Of a DNA stretch of 64,000 nt, positions 11,432 through 27,400 are shown piece after piece (the first letter of the stretch is position 1; every line of letters starts with the position of its first letter). Source of the stretch: Glandiceps talaboti (taxonomy: Eukaryota; Hemichordata; Enteropneusta; Spengelidae); the NCBI RefSeq assembly GCF_964340395.1, contig NC_135569.1, positions 18,854,957 through 18,918,956 on the forward strand, given 5' to 3'. The position numbers and the translations under genes were made by a program. Under the pieces are notes generated by a model, which saw nothing but the letters and a program-made list of their open reading frames with translations, made no database searches and was not told the origin of the DNA.

Positions 11432-14400
11432 GTAAGTTACCAATTGCAACATTTGCTTTAAGTGTGCCACGGTATGCATTGTTGTAGACTCTATATGTCG
11501 AGTATATGTTCAAGAATAGCTTTAAAATTTCACTATCATTATAGTCTGGTGTCAACCTGAATGTAGCCTGGTATATACATTATGTGTAGTAACATGGAAT
11601 GGTGCAGCTATTTCAACCTTCCAGTTGTTAATTCATTCTGGTGATGTCAATTAACCCAGTGTTAGCTGGCCTGTCTACATTATAGGTAAATGTGATACTG
11701 GCCAGTGGGCCCGCATGGGGTGTGGCCAGACTAATACTGGCCAGTGTGGGATGTGGCCAGACTGATACTGGCCAGTGTGGGATGTGGCCAGACTGATACT
11801 GGCCATTGGGCCCGTGTGTGGTGTGGCCAGACTGATACTGGCCAGTGTGGGATGTGGCCAGACTGATACTTGCCATTGGGCCTGTGTGTGATGTGGCCAG
11901 ACTGATACTGTTCAGTGTGCGATGTGGCCAGACTGATACTGGCCAGTGGGCCTGTGTGGGTTGTGGCCAGACTGATACTGGCCAGTGTGGGATGTGGCCA
12001 GACTGATACTGGCCAGTGTGGGATGTGGCAAGACTGATACTGGCCATTGGGCCCATGTGTGATGTGGCCAGAGTGATACTGGCCAGTGTGGGATGTGGCC
12101 AGACTGATACTGGCCAGTGTGGGATGTGGCCAGACTGATACTTGCCATTGGGCCCGTGTGTGGTGTGGCCAGACTGATATTGGCCAGTGTGGGATGTGGC
12201 CAGACTGATACTTGTCATTGGGCCCATGTGTTGTGTGGCCAGACTGATACTGGCCAGTGTGGGATGTGGCCAGACTGATACTTGCCATTGGGCCCGTGTG
12301 TTGTGTGGCCAGACTGATACTGGCCAGTGTGGGATGTGGCCATCGTGATACTGGCCATTGGGCCGTGTGGCCAGACTGATACTGGCCAGTGTGGGTTGTG
12401 GCCAGACTGATACTGGCCATTTGGCCAGTGTGGGATGTGGCCAGACTGATACTGGCCATTGGGCCCGTGTGTTGTGTGGCCAGACTGATACTGGCCAGTG
12501 TGGGTTGTGGCCAGACTGATACTGGCCATTTGGCCAGTGTGGGATGTGGCCAGACTGATACTGGCCATTGGGCCTGTGTGTGGTGTGGCCAGACTGATAC
12601 TGGCCAGTGTGGGATGTGGCCAGAGTGATAATTGCCAGTGGGCCCGTGTGCTAAAAAATAAAAAAAACACACTGACAGGAATCTGATATAGTCAACTTTC
12701 CCTGTAGTTCCAACAGTTCATGAAATTACTAGTTGGTAGTATGTAGTTGATTCACATAAAATGTTAGTGATTTACAAAAAGGGGAGGGACATTGAATTGT
12801 CAGAATCAACTACCAATGTACTCCCTCTGTGTGCAAAACTAGAATCTAGATTCACAAATGCCATGACACAGATTGTATACACCTACAAATCATAACTTAT
12901 ACTTACTCGTTGATCAAGTTTTCTCCAACTTCATGAACATCTCAATGGCTCTTTAAGTCTTTCCAGACATCAGTCTCTATGAATATGTTTATTTTCCCCG
13001 GAGGAAAACAGCACAGGATCGGTTGTTTCAGTTGAGGGCCTATGTGTTAGCTAACCACCAGTCCTATGATGTACAGCTTGCGTGATGTTGCATTTCTTAT
13101 GAATAGGTTAACACATGTAGTTCATATCATACTAGGGATTTTCTCAGATTTGTTGGCATACGTACCAAAAACTTGGCAACAAAAATTAACCCAGAAAATC
13201 TTTCAAACTCAGCTTGTGCCCCTTTAATACTCACTGTTTCACACCTCTAAAGTTCTCTCCTGAGTCTGTTCCATGTATATGCAGTGACCCTGTTTCATGA
13301 CTGTTACCAACTGCAATCTATTCCTACTTGGTGGTCAAACTTGTCAAACCAGTGCCAATACCATTAAGTATTCACATACAACAGTGCCAATATCACTGCA
13401 GACATGCTGTTAATCTGTCACACCTTCTATTTCATTTGTCTATACTACTTGTTAATTAAACATCACTACCAGGAGATCTAAATATCAAATTTCCATTTTA
13501 TTATACCCCAAATTTTCCTGTGTTGACTTACATACTTATTTTGTTTTTGGTTACTGATAGGTCATTAATAGTGTCAATCAACTTTGGTGGATGCTAAACC
13601 ACAGAATAATTTTTCCAGGCAAAGATTTACAGCATTTGTTACAAGTTCAAGTAGAGCAGCTTTCCTTGTTTTCAATGAAGTAATTTTCAGCTCCAAGAAT
13701 GCATCAAGTTCTTTCATGCACATTTTGTTCATGACTTTATGCACTGCCATACTATCAATGGCCATGGCAAAATTTTAGTCCTTACTGGCTCTGCCTTGGG
13801 TGCCCTGTTGTGATGCGATACCTGCTAAATAGCCTTTAGTTCAATGTATTACATTGGTATTTGATGGCCACATTTTACTTAGAATAAATGAGCAAATGTT
13901 CAAATAAAAATGATAGCATCACTGTGCAATTTTTTGGGGGTCAAAAAACTTCAACTCCAAAGCTCCAAATTTGTTTAAATTGTTTTGTATATTTACATAA
14001 ATTACAGATAATGTTGGTGGCATTGTATTGACGTTGGTAGGTGTTGTCATGTTAGACTTCTGTGCTGATTCATCAGACAGCCCTGCAAGAGCCTATATGA
14101 TTGATGTATGTAATTCAAATGACTTGGAAAAAGGTCTCAACATTCATGCTTTACTGGGAGGTAAGTCGATTATTACATTGTACTATAATAGTAAAAATAC
14201 TCATTACATTAATAACAGAATGTAACATAACATGCTTTATTACCTTACAACATGCTATGGAAAGTATGGTATAGTAAATACATAGACAAAATATCACAAT
14301 ACAATAAAACATGCTATGGAAAGTATGGTACGGTATAGTAAATACATAGATAAAATATCACATTACAGCACTCCTAAATTAGCTGCTGGAAAGATCTGTT

Positions 14401-17400
14401 TTGATTTACATGTGTCAGAAAGGAAGTTTAGCATCTGAAGTAACAATATACAAAAAGTTTCTTTACTATTTAAGGTATGAAAATGAATATATTTCAGTGA
14501 CATTGAAGAAAATAAAACCTCTAATTACAATGTTGTTGGCAATCAACAAGATCTGCAACAACTGTGGGCATGACTTGCTAAATCTTTTGTTCGCAAGAAC
14601 TTTTGGCAACCTTCTACCCAACTCTATTTGTAAATGAAAATCAGAAACTCTTAAATTTTGTAAGTAATCTGCAGCAATTAGGATTCTAAATCTCAGTAAA
14701 ATATCTTTCTAGTTCAAATACCGACTTCAATTTTGTTGTCAGTTTATTTTTATCACTTCTGTTTCTTCTAATATTATTATGTACATATGTAAGCCATTAT
14801 ACCAAGGCCTATAACTCTTTACACAGGCATGTATGTGTAAGTATTGAATACTTGGGTATTTGCACTAGTGCTTACCATACTTTCATGAGCATAGTCAGGG
14901 AAATTAGTGCAGCAGGTAACACTACAAATGCGATGGTAAGTACCCACACTGAAACTCACATATAATATGGTTCTGCTATTGTGAATGATTATCCAAAACA
15001 GCAAATTTTCATGAAAAGAATACCTTGTGATCATGCACTATGAAAGATTGTTTGCATATCATTTGCATATCATTTGCATATATTTGCATGCAGTATACAA
15101 TATAATGTTTTTGGTATTGCACTGCAGTGCAAATACCACTAGTATTCACATACACCAGTACCAATACCATTAGTATTCACATACGCCAGTACCAATACCA
15201 CTAGTATTCACATACACCAGTGCCAATACCACTAGTATTCACATACGCCAGTACCAATACCACTAGTATTCACATACACCAGTACCAATACCATTAGTAT
15301 TCACATACGCCAGTACCAATACCACTAGTATTCACATATGCCAGTACCAATACCACTAGTATTCACATACACCAGTACCAATACCACTAGTATTCACATA
15401 CGCCAGTACCAATACCACTAGTATTCACATACACCAGTACCAATACCACTAGTATTCACATACGCCAGTACCAATACCACTAGTATTCACATACACCAGT
15501 ACCAATACCATTAGTATTCACATACGCCAGTACCAATACCACTAGTATTCACATATGCCAGTACCAATACCACTAGTATTCACATACACCAGTGCAAATA
15601 CCACTAGTATTCACATACACCAGTACCAATACCACTAGTATTCACATACACCAGTGCAAATACCACTAAGTATTCACATACACCAGTGCAAATACCACTA
15701 GTATTCACATACACCAGTGCCAATACCACTAGTATTCACATACACCAGTACCAATACCACTAGTATTCACAAACATCAGTACTAATACCACTAGTATTCA
15801 CATACACCAGTACCAATACCACTAAGTATTCACATACACCAGTGCCAATACCACTAGTATTCACATACACCAGTACCAATACCACTAAGTATTCACATAC
15901 ACTAGTGCGAATACCATTAGTATTCACATACACCAGTACCAATACCACTAGTATTCACATACAGCAGTGCCAATACCACTAGTATTCACATACACCAGTA
16001 CCAATACCACTAAGTATTCACATACACCAGTACCAATACCACTAAGTATTCACAAACACCAGTACCAATACCACTAGTATTCACATACACCAGTGCCAAT
16101 ACCACTAAGTATTCACATACACCAGTACCAATACCACTAGTATTCACATACACCAGTGCCAATACCACTAGTATTTACATACACCAGTACCAAAACTACT
16201 AAGTATTCACATACACCAGTGCGAATACCACTAAGTATTCACATACACCAGTACCAATACCACTAAGTATTCACATACACCAGTACCAATACCACTAAGT
16301 ATTCACATACACCAGTACCAATACCACTAGTATTCACATACACCAGTACCAATACCACTAGTATTCACATACACCAGTGCCAATACCACTAGTATTCACA
16401 TACACCAGTGCCAATACCACTAGTATTCACATACACCAGTACCAAAACTACTAAGTATTCACATACACCAGTACCAATACCATTAGTATTCACATACACC
16501 AGTGCCAATACCACTAAGTATTCACATACATCAGTACCAATACCATTAGTATTCACATACACCAGTGCCAATACCACTAAGTATTCACATACACCAGTAC
16601 CAATACCACTAGTATTCACATACACCATACCAATACCACTAGTATTCACATACACCAGTGCCAATACCACTAAGTATTCACATACACCAGTACCAATACC
16701 ACTAGTATTCACATACATCAGTACCAATACCACTAGTATTCACATACACCAGTGCGAATACCACTAGTATTTACATACACCAGTACCAAAACTACTAAGT
16801 ATTCACATACACCAGTGCGAATACCACTAAGTATTCACATGCACCAGCGCAAATACCACTAGTATTCACATACACCAGTACCAATACCACTAAGTATTCA
16901 CATACACCAGTACCAATACCACTAAGTATTCACATACATCAGTACCAATACCACTAAGTATTCACATACACCAGTACCAATACCACTAGTATTCACATAC
17001 ACCAGTACCAATACCACTAGTATTCACATACACCAGTGCCAATACCACTAGTATTCACATACACCAGTGCGAATACCACTAGTATTCACATACACCAGTA
17101 CCAAAACTACTAAGTATTCACATACACCAGTACCAATACCATTAGTATTCACATACACCAGTGCCAATACCACTAAGTATTCACATACATCAGTACCAAT
17201 ACCATTAGTATTCACATACACCAGTACCAATACCACTAGTATTCACATACACCAGTGCCAATACCACTAAGTATTCACATACACCAGTACCAATACCACT
17301 AGTATTCACATACACCAGTGCCAATACCACTAAGTATTCACATACATCAGTACCAATACCATTAGTATTCACATACACCAGTACCAATACCACTAAGTAT

Positions 17401-20400
17401 TCACATACATCAGTACCAATACCACTAAGTATTCACATACACCAGTACCAATACCACTAGTATTCACATACACCAGTGCCAATACCACTAAGTATTCACA
17501 TACACCAGTACCAATACCACTAGTATTCACATACATCAGTACCAATACCACTAATATTCACATACACCAGTACCAATACCACTAGTATTCACATACACCA
17601 GTGCCAATACCACTAGTATTCACATACACCAGTACCAATACCATTAGTATTCACATACACCAGTGCCAATACCACTAAGTATTCACATACACCAGTGCCA
17701 ATACCACTAGTATTCACATACACCAGTGCCAATACCACTAGTATTCACATACACCAGTACCAATACCACTAAGTATTCACATACACCAGTGCCAATACCA
17801 CTAGTATTCACATACACCAGTGCCAATACCACTAGTATTCACATACACCAGTGCCAATACCACTAGTATCCACATACACCAGTACCAATACCACTAAGTA
17901 TTCACATACACCAGTACCAATACCACTAGTATTCACATACACCAGTACCAATACCATTAGTATTTACATACACCAGTGCCAATACCACTAAGTATTCACA
18001 TACACCAGTGCCAATACCACTAGTATTCACATACACCAGTGCCAATACCACTAGTATTCACATACACCAGTACCAATACCACTAAGTATTCACATACACC
18101 AGTGCCAATACCACTAGTATGCACATACACCAGTGCCAATACCACTAGTATTCACATACACCAGTGCCAATACCACTAGTATTCACATACACCAGTGCCA
18201 ATACCACTAGTATTCACATACACCAGTGCCAATACCACTAGTATTCACATACACCAGTACCAATACCACTAGTATCCATATACACCAGTACCAATACCAC
18301 TAAGTATTCACAAACACCAGTACCAATACCACTAGTATTCACATACACCAGTACCAATACCACTAATATTCACATACACCAGTGCCAATACCACTAGTAT
18401 TCACATACACCAGTACCAATACCACTAGTATTCACATACACCAGTGCCAATACCACTAGTATTCACATACATCAGTACCAATACCACTAAGTATTCACAT
18501 ACACCAGTACTAATACCACTAGTATTCACATACACCAGTACTAATACCACTAGTATTCACATACACCAGTACTAATACCACTAGTATTCACATACACCAG
18601 TGCCAATACCACTAATATTCACATACACCAGTACCAATACCACTAAGTATTCACATACACCAGTGCCAATACCACTAAGTATTCACATACACCAGTACCA
18701 ATACCACTAGTATTCACATACACCAGTGCCAATACCACTAGTATTCACATACACCAGAACCAATACCACTAAGTATTCACATACACCACTACCAGTACCA
18801 CTAGTATTCACATACACCAGTACCAATACCACTAGTATTCACATACACCAGTACCAATACCACTAGTATTCACATACGCCAGTACCAATACCACTAAGTA
18901 TTCACATACACCACTACCAATACCACTAGTATTCACATACACCAGTACCAATACCACTAGTATTCACATACACCAGTGCCAATACCACTAAGTATTCACA
19001 TACACCAGTGCCAATACCACTAGTATTCACATACACCAATACCAATAGTACTAGTATTCACATACACCAGTACCAATACCACTAGTATTCACATACACCA
19101 GTGCCAATACCACTAAGTATTCACATACACCAGTGCCAATACCACTAGTATTCACATACACCAGTACCAATACCACTAGTATTCACATACACCAGTGCCA
19201 ATACCACTAGTATTCACATACACCAGTGCCAATACCACTAGTATTCACATACACCACTACCAAAACCACTAAGTATTCACAAACACCAGTACCAATACCA
19301 CTAGTATTCACATACACCAGTACCAATACCACTAAGTATTCACATACACCAGTGCCAATACCACTAAGTATTCACATACACCAGTACCAATACCACTAGT
19401 ATTCACATACACCAGTACCAATACCACTAGTATTCACATACACCAGTGCCAATACCACTAATATTCACATACACCAGTACCAATACCATTAGTATTCACA
19501 TACACCAGTACCAATACCACTAAGTATTCACATACACCAGTGCCAATACCACTAGTATTCACATACACCAATACCAATAGTACTAGTATTCACATACACC
19601 AGTACCAATACCACTAGTATTCACATACACCAGTGCCAATACCACTAAGTATTCACATACACCAGTGCCAATACCACTAGTATTCACATACACCAGTACC
19701 AATACCACTAGTATTCACATACACCAGTGCCAATACCACTAGTATTCACATACACCAGTGCCAATACCACTAGTATTCACATACACCACTACCAAAACCA
19801 CTAAGTATTCACAAACACCAGTACCAATACCACTAGTATTCACATACACCAGTACCAATACCACTAAGTATTCACATACACCAGTGCCAATACCACTAAG
19901 TATTCACATACACCAGTACCAATACCACTAGTATTCACATACACCAGTACCAATACCACTAGTATTCACATACACCAGTGCCAATACCACTAATATTCAC
20001 ATACACCAGTACCAATACCATTAGTATTCACATACACCAGTGCCAATACCACTAAGTATTCACATACACCAGTACCAATACCACTAGTATTCACATACAC
20101 CAGTGCCAATACCACTAGTATTCACATACACCAGTACCAATACCACTAGTATTCACATACACCAGTACCAATACCACTAGTATTCACATACACCAGTACC
20201 AATACCACTAAGTATTCACATACACCAGTACCAATACCACTAAGTATTCACATACACCAGTACCAATACCACTAGTATTCACATACACCAGTACCAATAC
20301 CACTAGTATTCACATACACCAGTACCAATACCACTAGTATTCACATACACCAGTACCAATACCACTAAGTATTCACATACACCAGTACCAATACCACTAG

Positions 20401-23400
20401 TATTCACATACACCAGTACCAATACCACTAGTATTCACATACATCAGTACCAATACCACTAAGTATTCACATACACCAGTACCAATACCACTAAGTATTC
20501 ACATACACCAGTACCAATACCACTAGTATTCACATACACCAGTACCAATACCACTAGTATTCACATACATCAGTACCAATACCACTAAGTATTCACATAC
20601 ACCAGTACCAATACCACTAGTATTCACATACACCAGTACCAATACCACTAGTATTCACATACACCAGTACCAATACCACTAGTATTCACATACACCAGTA
20701 CCAATACCACTAAGTATTCACATACACCAGTACCAATACCACTAGTATTCACATACACCAGTGCCAATACCACTAGTATTCACATACACCAGTACCAATA
20801 CCACTAAGTATTCACATACACCAGTACCAATACCACTAGTATTCACATACACCAGTACCAATACCACTAGTATTCACATACACCAGTACCAATACCACTA
20901 AGTATTCACATACACCAGTACCAATACCACTAGTATTCACATACACCAGTACCAATACCACTAGTATTCACATACACCAGTACCAATACCACTAAGTATT
21001 CACATACACCAGTACCAATACCACTAGTATTCACATACACCAGTACCAATACCACTAGTATTCACATACATCAGTACCAATACCACTAAGTATTCACATA
21101 CACCAGTACCAATACCACTAGTATTCACATACACCAGTACCAATACCACTAGTATTCACATACACCAGTACCAATACCACTAGTATTCACATACACCAGT
21201 ACCAATACCACTAGTATTCACATACACCAGTACCAATACCACTAAGTATTCACATACACCAGTACCAATACCACTAGTATTCACATACACCAGTACCAAT
21301 ACCACTAGTATTCACATACACCAGTGCCAATACCACTAGTATTCACATACACCAGTACCAATACCACTAAGTATTCACATACACCAGTACCAATACCACT
21401 AGTATTCACATACACCAGTACCAATACCACTAGTATTCACATACACCAGTACCAATACCACTAAGTATTCACATACACCAGTACCAATACCACTAGTATT
21501 CACATACACCAGTACCAATACCACTAGTATTCACATACACCAGTACCAATACCACTAAGTATTCACATACACCAGTACCAATACCACTAAGTATTCACAT
21601 ACACCGGTACCAATACCACTAAGTATTCACATACACCAGTACCAATACCACTAAGTATTCACATACATCAGTGCAAGTAATCTTATTTACATTATGTAAT
21701 TATCTTTATTCTTTACTTTGTCTTTGACATTTTAGGTATTGGAGGTGGAATTGGTTACATTGTAGCAGGCATTAATTGGGACAATACAGAGCTGGGAAAA
21801 GTGTTAGGGGGTCATAACAGAGTTGTTTTTATTTTCACTATCATTGTTTGTATGATTACTTTCACACTCACCCTATTTAGTATCAAGGAAGAACCTTTAA
21901 AATCAAGGACTTCATATGAGAAAGATATTGTGGATCAAAGTATACTCCATGATAGCAGGTCAAATCCCCATTATGGTAGCATTAATTCAACTACAACATT
22001 AGAAGAAGGTGATAATGATATGGAACCGTGTGGTTATAGATACACCCTGTCACATAACAGTTTTCAATCAACACCTTGCTCACATACAGAGAATGATGAT
22101 GGCATCAAACCAGTTTTTGAAGACTCACTAAAAGGTTCAAATATATCAGGTGTATCTAACTCACTTGAAGTCAATGACGTCATCACAGGAGTTGCAAAAT
22201 CTATGACAGCTATAGAAAAGTCAGTTGAAAATATGGAAGATGCTGTCAATACAATACAGATCACAGTAAACCATCTAGAGGCATCAGTGAAAAGTTTACA
22301 AGATTTTGCTTCAGGCAGTAGTTATCAAAGGACACCAGTTGATAATGAAGTGCCAACTAATTTTTCAAATTCTAGTTCAAGTTCAACCAGTGAACAGCAA
22401 GCATCATCATGGCAACTAATCAAGTCTATTATTTGGATGCCAGGTGTTCTAAGACGTCTCTGTGTTAACCATTTCTTAGGTTGGTTTGCCTTTGTCCCAA
22501 TATTATTGTTTTTTACAGATTATGTCGGACAAGTTGTTTATCAAGGTAAGACAAAGTTGAACTAATACCATGTCGGCATGTATACATTGCATGTGTGTAT
22601 ATCTATCTATGTATCTGTGTGTATGTATGTATGTATGTATGTACGTACGTACGTACGTACGTACGTACGTACGTACGCATGCACGTACGTATGTATGTAT
22701 GGGGGTTCAACCATGGATAGGATGGGAGTTCAGCCATGGATAGGATGGGGGTTCAACCGTAGATAGGATGGGATTCAACCGTGGATAAGATGGGGTTCAA
22801 CTATGGAGAAAATTATAATTTAAAACTCGCTACTGAAAATTTTCCATCAAAATATTTTCAACACGTCAGCGTTACTGATATTTAACAGGGTTCTGAATCA
22901 TCTGGTATTCTGATACACATAATATTGACAAATAAATTTTCTGATCCTCAAAAAAACTTAAAATAGCCGTCATTTGTCCAATGTTGGTCAGTCAAGAGTG
23001 TTATGCTACTGTAACAGTTTCAATGACATCAAGTCTATAACCATGCATGGAAGCCTAACACATCTTGGTGAAGCATGTGCTCATGCAGTGTATGACATAA
23101 GATTTTGAAATGAGCCACCACTTTTCCACTTTCCCACTCGTAGAGTTCAATTTGTGGCTTGGATTTCACAGAGATAGCAGAAATGCTGACTGCTAAAAAA
23201 TCTTGATTTCACTTCATGTAGTACAAGACATAAAAATATGTTTTCAATAGGTTTTAATACATATTGTATGCATTTATGATATTTCTAGCCACAATTTAAT
23301 TCTCCTCTAAAGAGAAAGCAAAGGAATAAAGAACCACAACACTACATGAAGTGAAACACCTACTTGTTACTGGAAATATAGTCAAGAAATATTATTGCTT

Positions 23401-24372
23401 CAGTTTAAGCTGCTTCACTGACTTGAGTTATAATTGACGAATAATTAAAATGGTACAAGCCGAGTTTATATGTATATGCTTTTTCTGAATATTTAAAAGT
23501 CATTCATAGTATTCTACTTACTAAAGCATACTTAACTACCACTTGCAATTGACTGAACTCAAACCTGGTATTAAGATATATAACTCATAAACGATCTGAT
23601 GACGTTATTTACCATGTGTGTAAACACTGTTTAGGAAATCCCCTACCATGCAATCAATTATTCTAACAATGTCAGAAGACAATGTTATAGAAGACATGCA
23701 TTGGCATTAACATTATACTGGAATGTGGTTTTATTTGAAGTATTTTGACTTGTGTAAAAAGTTATAAACTTAGCATGTGCCACTTTATGTATAGTGCTGC
23801 AGTATGTTTGGCATTTCTGACATCAACCACAACCGGTAAACAACCAGTATAATATATATATATCAAACTCTTCGTTAGAGTCTCAAGAATAAAGAAATCA
23901 CTGATGACAGAGCCAAAAATTATTACAGATTAAGTTAGAGCACAATATGTAACATAGTGTTCAGTTCAGACAAACATTTGTTAGATACATATAGGTGTTG
24001 GGTTTGTGTATAATAGTGAAGTATTGAATGTGTTTAGTTTGGACACGTTATTGTGTGTGATAGGTATCAACTAGCACATAGGAACCATTCTTCCCCCCCC
24101 CCCCCCCCCCCCCCCCCAAGATGTGCGTGTTACCATGATTTAAGCCAAAGTCACATTTTGTCTTCATGTAGTTCAGCAATGGAAATCTGGAGAGTCACAT
24201 AATGTTTTGCAGGACGGCTTTATCCTGACAATAATGTAAGGTTTCTATATATCAAACTCTTTGTTAGAGTCTAACAAAAAAAAGGAAATATATGACAGAC
24301 CTAGAGACTAATACAATTAAATTTACCACCCTTTTAGCACAACTGAACTGATAGTGATATTGGCATGGTATG

Positions 24373-24409
<37 letters not shown>

Positions 24410-27400
24410 GTGTGTGTGTGAGTGGACTACATTAACTCAAAGACCGATTGCCTTGGTATTTGGTGTCAAGTTTGGAAATTGTTCAAAGCAAAATGATCGC
24501 ATCACAGGTGTGTGATTTGTATAAAAAAAATGTAATTATTGGTCAAAAAACTTAAACTCAAAAACTACTGGGCAGATTACTTTGAAATTTGGTGGGAATG
24601 TTCTTGGGGATGCTGATTAAGATTTGTTCATGACATGATGATTCCATAAGTAATATGCAAATTAGGGGCTAAAAATGTGTCTTTTTGGTCAACAATCTAT
24701 AAACTACTGAGCAGATTGGGCTGAAATTTAATGGGGTGCATTTTGGGGGTGCATAGATGAAGAAATATTAAACATGTAATGATCTCATCAGCAATATGCA
24801 AATTAGGTGTACAAATGTGAATCATGGTCAAAAATTTATATCTCAAAAAATACTTGGTCAATGAGACTGAAATTTGGTGAGATGTTGCTAGAAGTGTTAT
24901 TCTGCTGACATTTTTCAAAACATTTTGACACTATTGGCCCTAGGAACCCATGACCACACCCTTGGCAACAACCAAATGCCATTATATTTTGCTAAAACTT
25001 AAGTATGAGGGCGCAACACTGTCAGCGACCTGACACAGGCTCTTGTATAAGCGTGATTTTATCTTTACTGTTCTTGATTGCTTCCAGTCTACTTTGTATA
25101 AACATGTTCGTGAAGGTGCTTAGAAGTGGTATGTTTATTTTAGTTACTGTGTGTTATTATTTGACTTGATTTTACCAAATTTCGGCCTGGAGACGGGTGC
25201 AGTGAGTTTAATCATGGCGGTCATATTGTCTACAGTCAAGAGGTGCTATGTACTCAGCCTATGAGACGTTGGAAAAACTAAGAGGTGCTATGTACTCAGC
25301 CTATGATACGTTGGAAAAACTGACTTTTTAGAATGAATTGCGACACGTTGGAAAAACTGACACTTTAGACCTGCAAGGAATGAATTCTCCAGGTCTGTCA
25401 TCATATATTTCCTTTTCCGTTAGACTATAACAAAGAATTTGATGTATAGAACCTGTATTACTTATTTTCAGGTTAAAGCCACCCTATAAAACTTAAGGTG
25501 ACCTCCCAGGTTTCCATTGCTGGATTACACAAGATGAAATGGAATTTTGCTCAAACCATGGCCGTTTCTATGGTAACAAGCATATTTTTGGGAAAATGGT
25601 TTGTGTGTACTGCCAAACATTAAGTAACTCTTTCCATTGCTGAACTACAGGAAGATAAAATGTTATTTTGGAGCAAAACATGACTGTTACCATGGTAACA
25701 TGCATACTTTCTTGAAGGATGGTTCCTGTGTGCCAGGTGATACATATCACACACAGTAACATAATTTTACATGTTCAAATGTTGGTCTTAGTCTTCCTAC
25801 ACCATGTTACATATTGTGCTCTAACTTAATTTGTTATAATTTTTGGCTCTGTCATTATGGATTTCCATATTCCTGAGACTCTAACGAAGAGTTTGATATA
25901 CATATTATGCTGGTAATTTTCCAGTTGCGGTATCTCAAAAACTAAGTCACTTTTCAGGCCTCTGCTGCAGCTCTTCATGTATTATTTGATATACTTTGGT
26001 GCTTACTGTTTGTTTCTTTTTGCCTAGGGGATCCCAAGGCCCTGCTCAACAGTACAGAAAGACAACATTATGATGATGGAGTCAAAATGGGATGCTGGGG
26101 ACTGTGCATTTTTGCGTTTTCTGCTGCCATCTATTCATGTGAGTGTAAACAACCTTAACAGACACTGCTTCTTGGCCTGTTCATTTTGATGATTGTAGAT
26201 GCATCGTCATGCTGCCTTAGTGTAAGATGCTTTTGATAGAGATAGCCTATTATTACTAGTTCTATTGGTCACATTAAATGTTTGTATGTGTATATGTGCA
26301 CAACTAGTCATGTTTGTATAGGATGTTCTTGATTATATACATTTGATTGGTTACTAAAGTAGACATTTGATTGGTTACTAAAGTAGACATTTGATTGGTT
26401 ACTAAAGTAGACATTTGATTGGTTACTAAAGTAGACATTTGATTGGTTACTAAAGTAGACATTTGATTGGTTACTAAAGTAGACATTTGATTGGTTACTA
26501 AAGTAGACATTTGATTAGTTGCACTTTTGGCCTACATACTTTGTTTTGTTACTAAGACTCGAGAGTAATTGGTCTATCCACTGTTTGTTGGCCAGTAGTT
26601 GGTCTATCCACTGTCTGTTGGCCAGTAGTTGGTCTATCCACTGTTTGTTGGCCAGTAGTTGGTCTATCCACTGTCTGTTGGCCAGTAGTTGGTCTATCCA
26701 CTGTCTGTTGGCCAGTAGTTGGTCTATCCACTGTTTGTTGGCCAGTAGTTGGTCTATCCACTGTCTGTTGGCCAGTAGTTGGTCTATCCACTGTTTGTTG
26801 GCCAGTAGTTGGTCTATATCCACTGTCTGTTGGCCAGTAGTTGGTCTATCCACTGTTTGTTGGCCAGTAGTTGGTCTATCCACTGTCTGGTGGCCAGTAG
26901 TTGGTCTATCCACTGTTTGTTGGCCAGTAGTTGGTCTATCCACTGTCTGTTGGCCAGTAGTTGGTCTATCCACTGTTTGTTGGCCAGTAGCTGGTCTATC
27001 CACTGTCTGTTGGCCAGTAGTTGGTCTATCCACTGTTTGTTGGCCAGTAGTTGGTCTATCCACTGTCTGTTGGCCAGTAGTTGGTCTATCCACTGTCTGT
27101 TGGCCAGTAGTTGGTCTATCCACTGTTTGTTGGCCAGTAGTTGGTCTATCCACTGTCTGTTGGCCAGTAGTTGGTCTATCCACTGTTTGTTGGCCAGTAG
27201 TTGGTCTATCCACTGTCTGGTGGCCAGTAGTTGGTCTATCCACTGTTTGTTGGCCAGTAGTTGGTCTACCCACTGTCTGTTGGCCAGTAGTTGGTCTATC
27301 CACTGTTTGTTGGCCAGTAGTTGGTCTATCCACTGTCTGTTGGCCAGTAGGTGGTCTATCCACTGTTTGTTGGCCAGTAGTTGGTCTATCCACTGTCTGG

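Larger units (their letters stand above)
23831..25929. mobile_element. 2.1-kb element with ~130-bp terminal inverted repeats and a second, inner inverted pair
   Basis: Left arm 23831-23961 and right arm 25801-25929 are inverted copies, sharing 'tcaaactcttcgttagagtc', 'gacagagccaaaaatta' and 'gttagagcacaatatgtaac'. A diverged inner pair, 24241-24305 and 25391-25452, shares 'tctttgtta' and 'ggaaatatatga'. The interior holds a 25-C run, a GT run and a widespread 'ggcagattactttgaaattt' repeat. No transposase frame is seen. It looks like a fold-back or non-autonomous DNA transposon, possibly with one copy nested in another. The exact ends and target duplication are unresolved. Confidence 0.7.
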
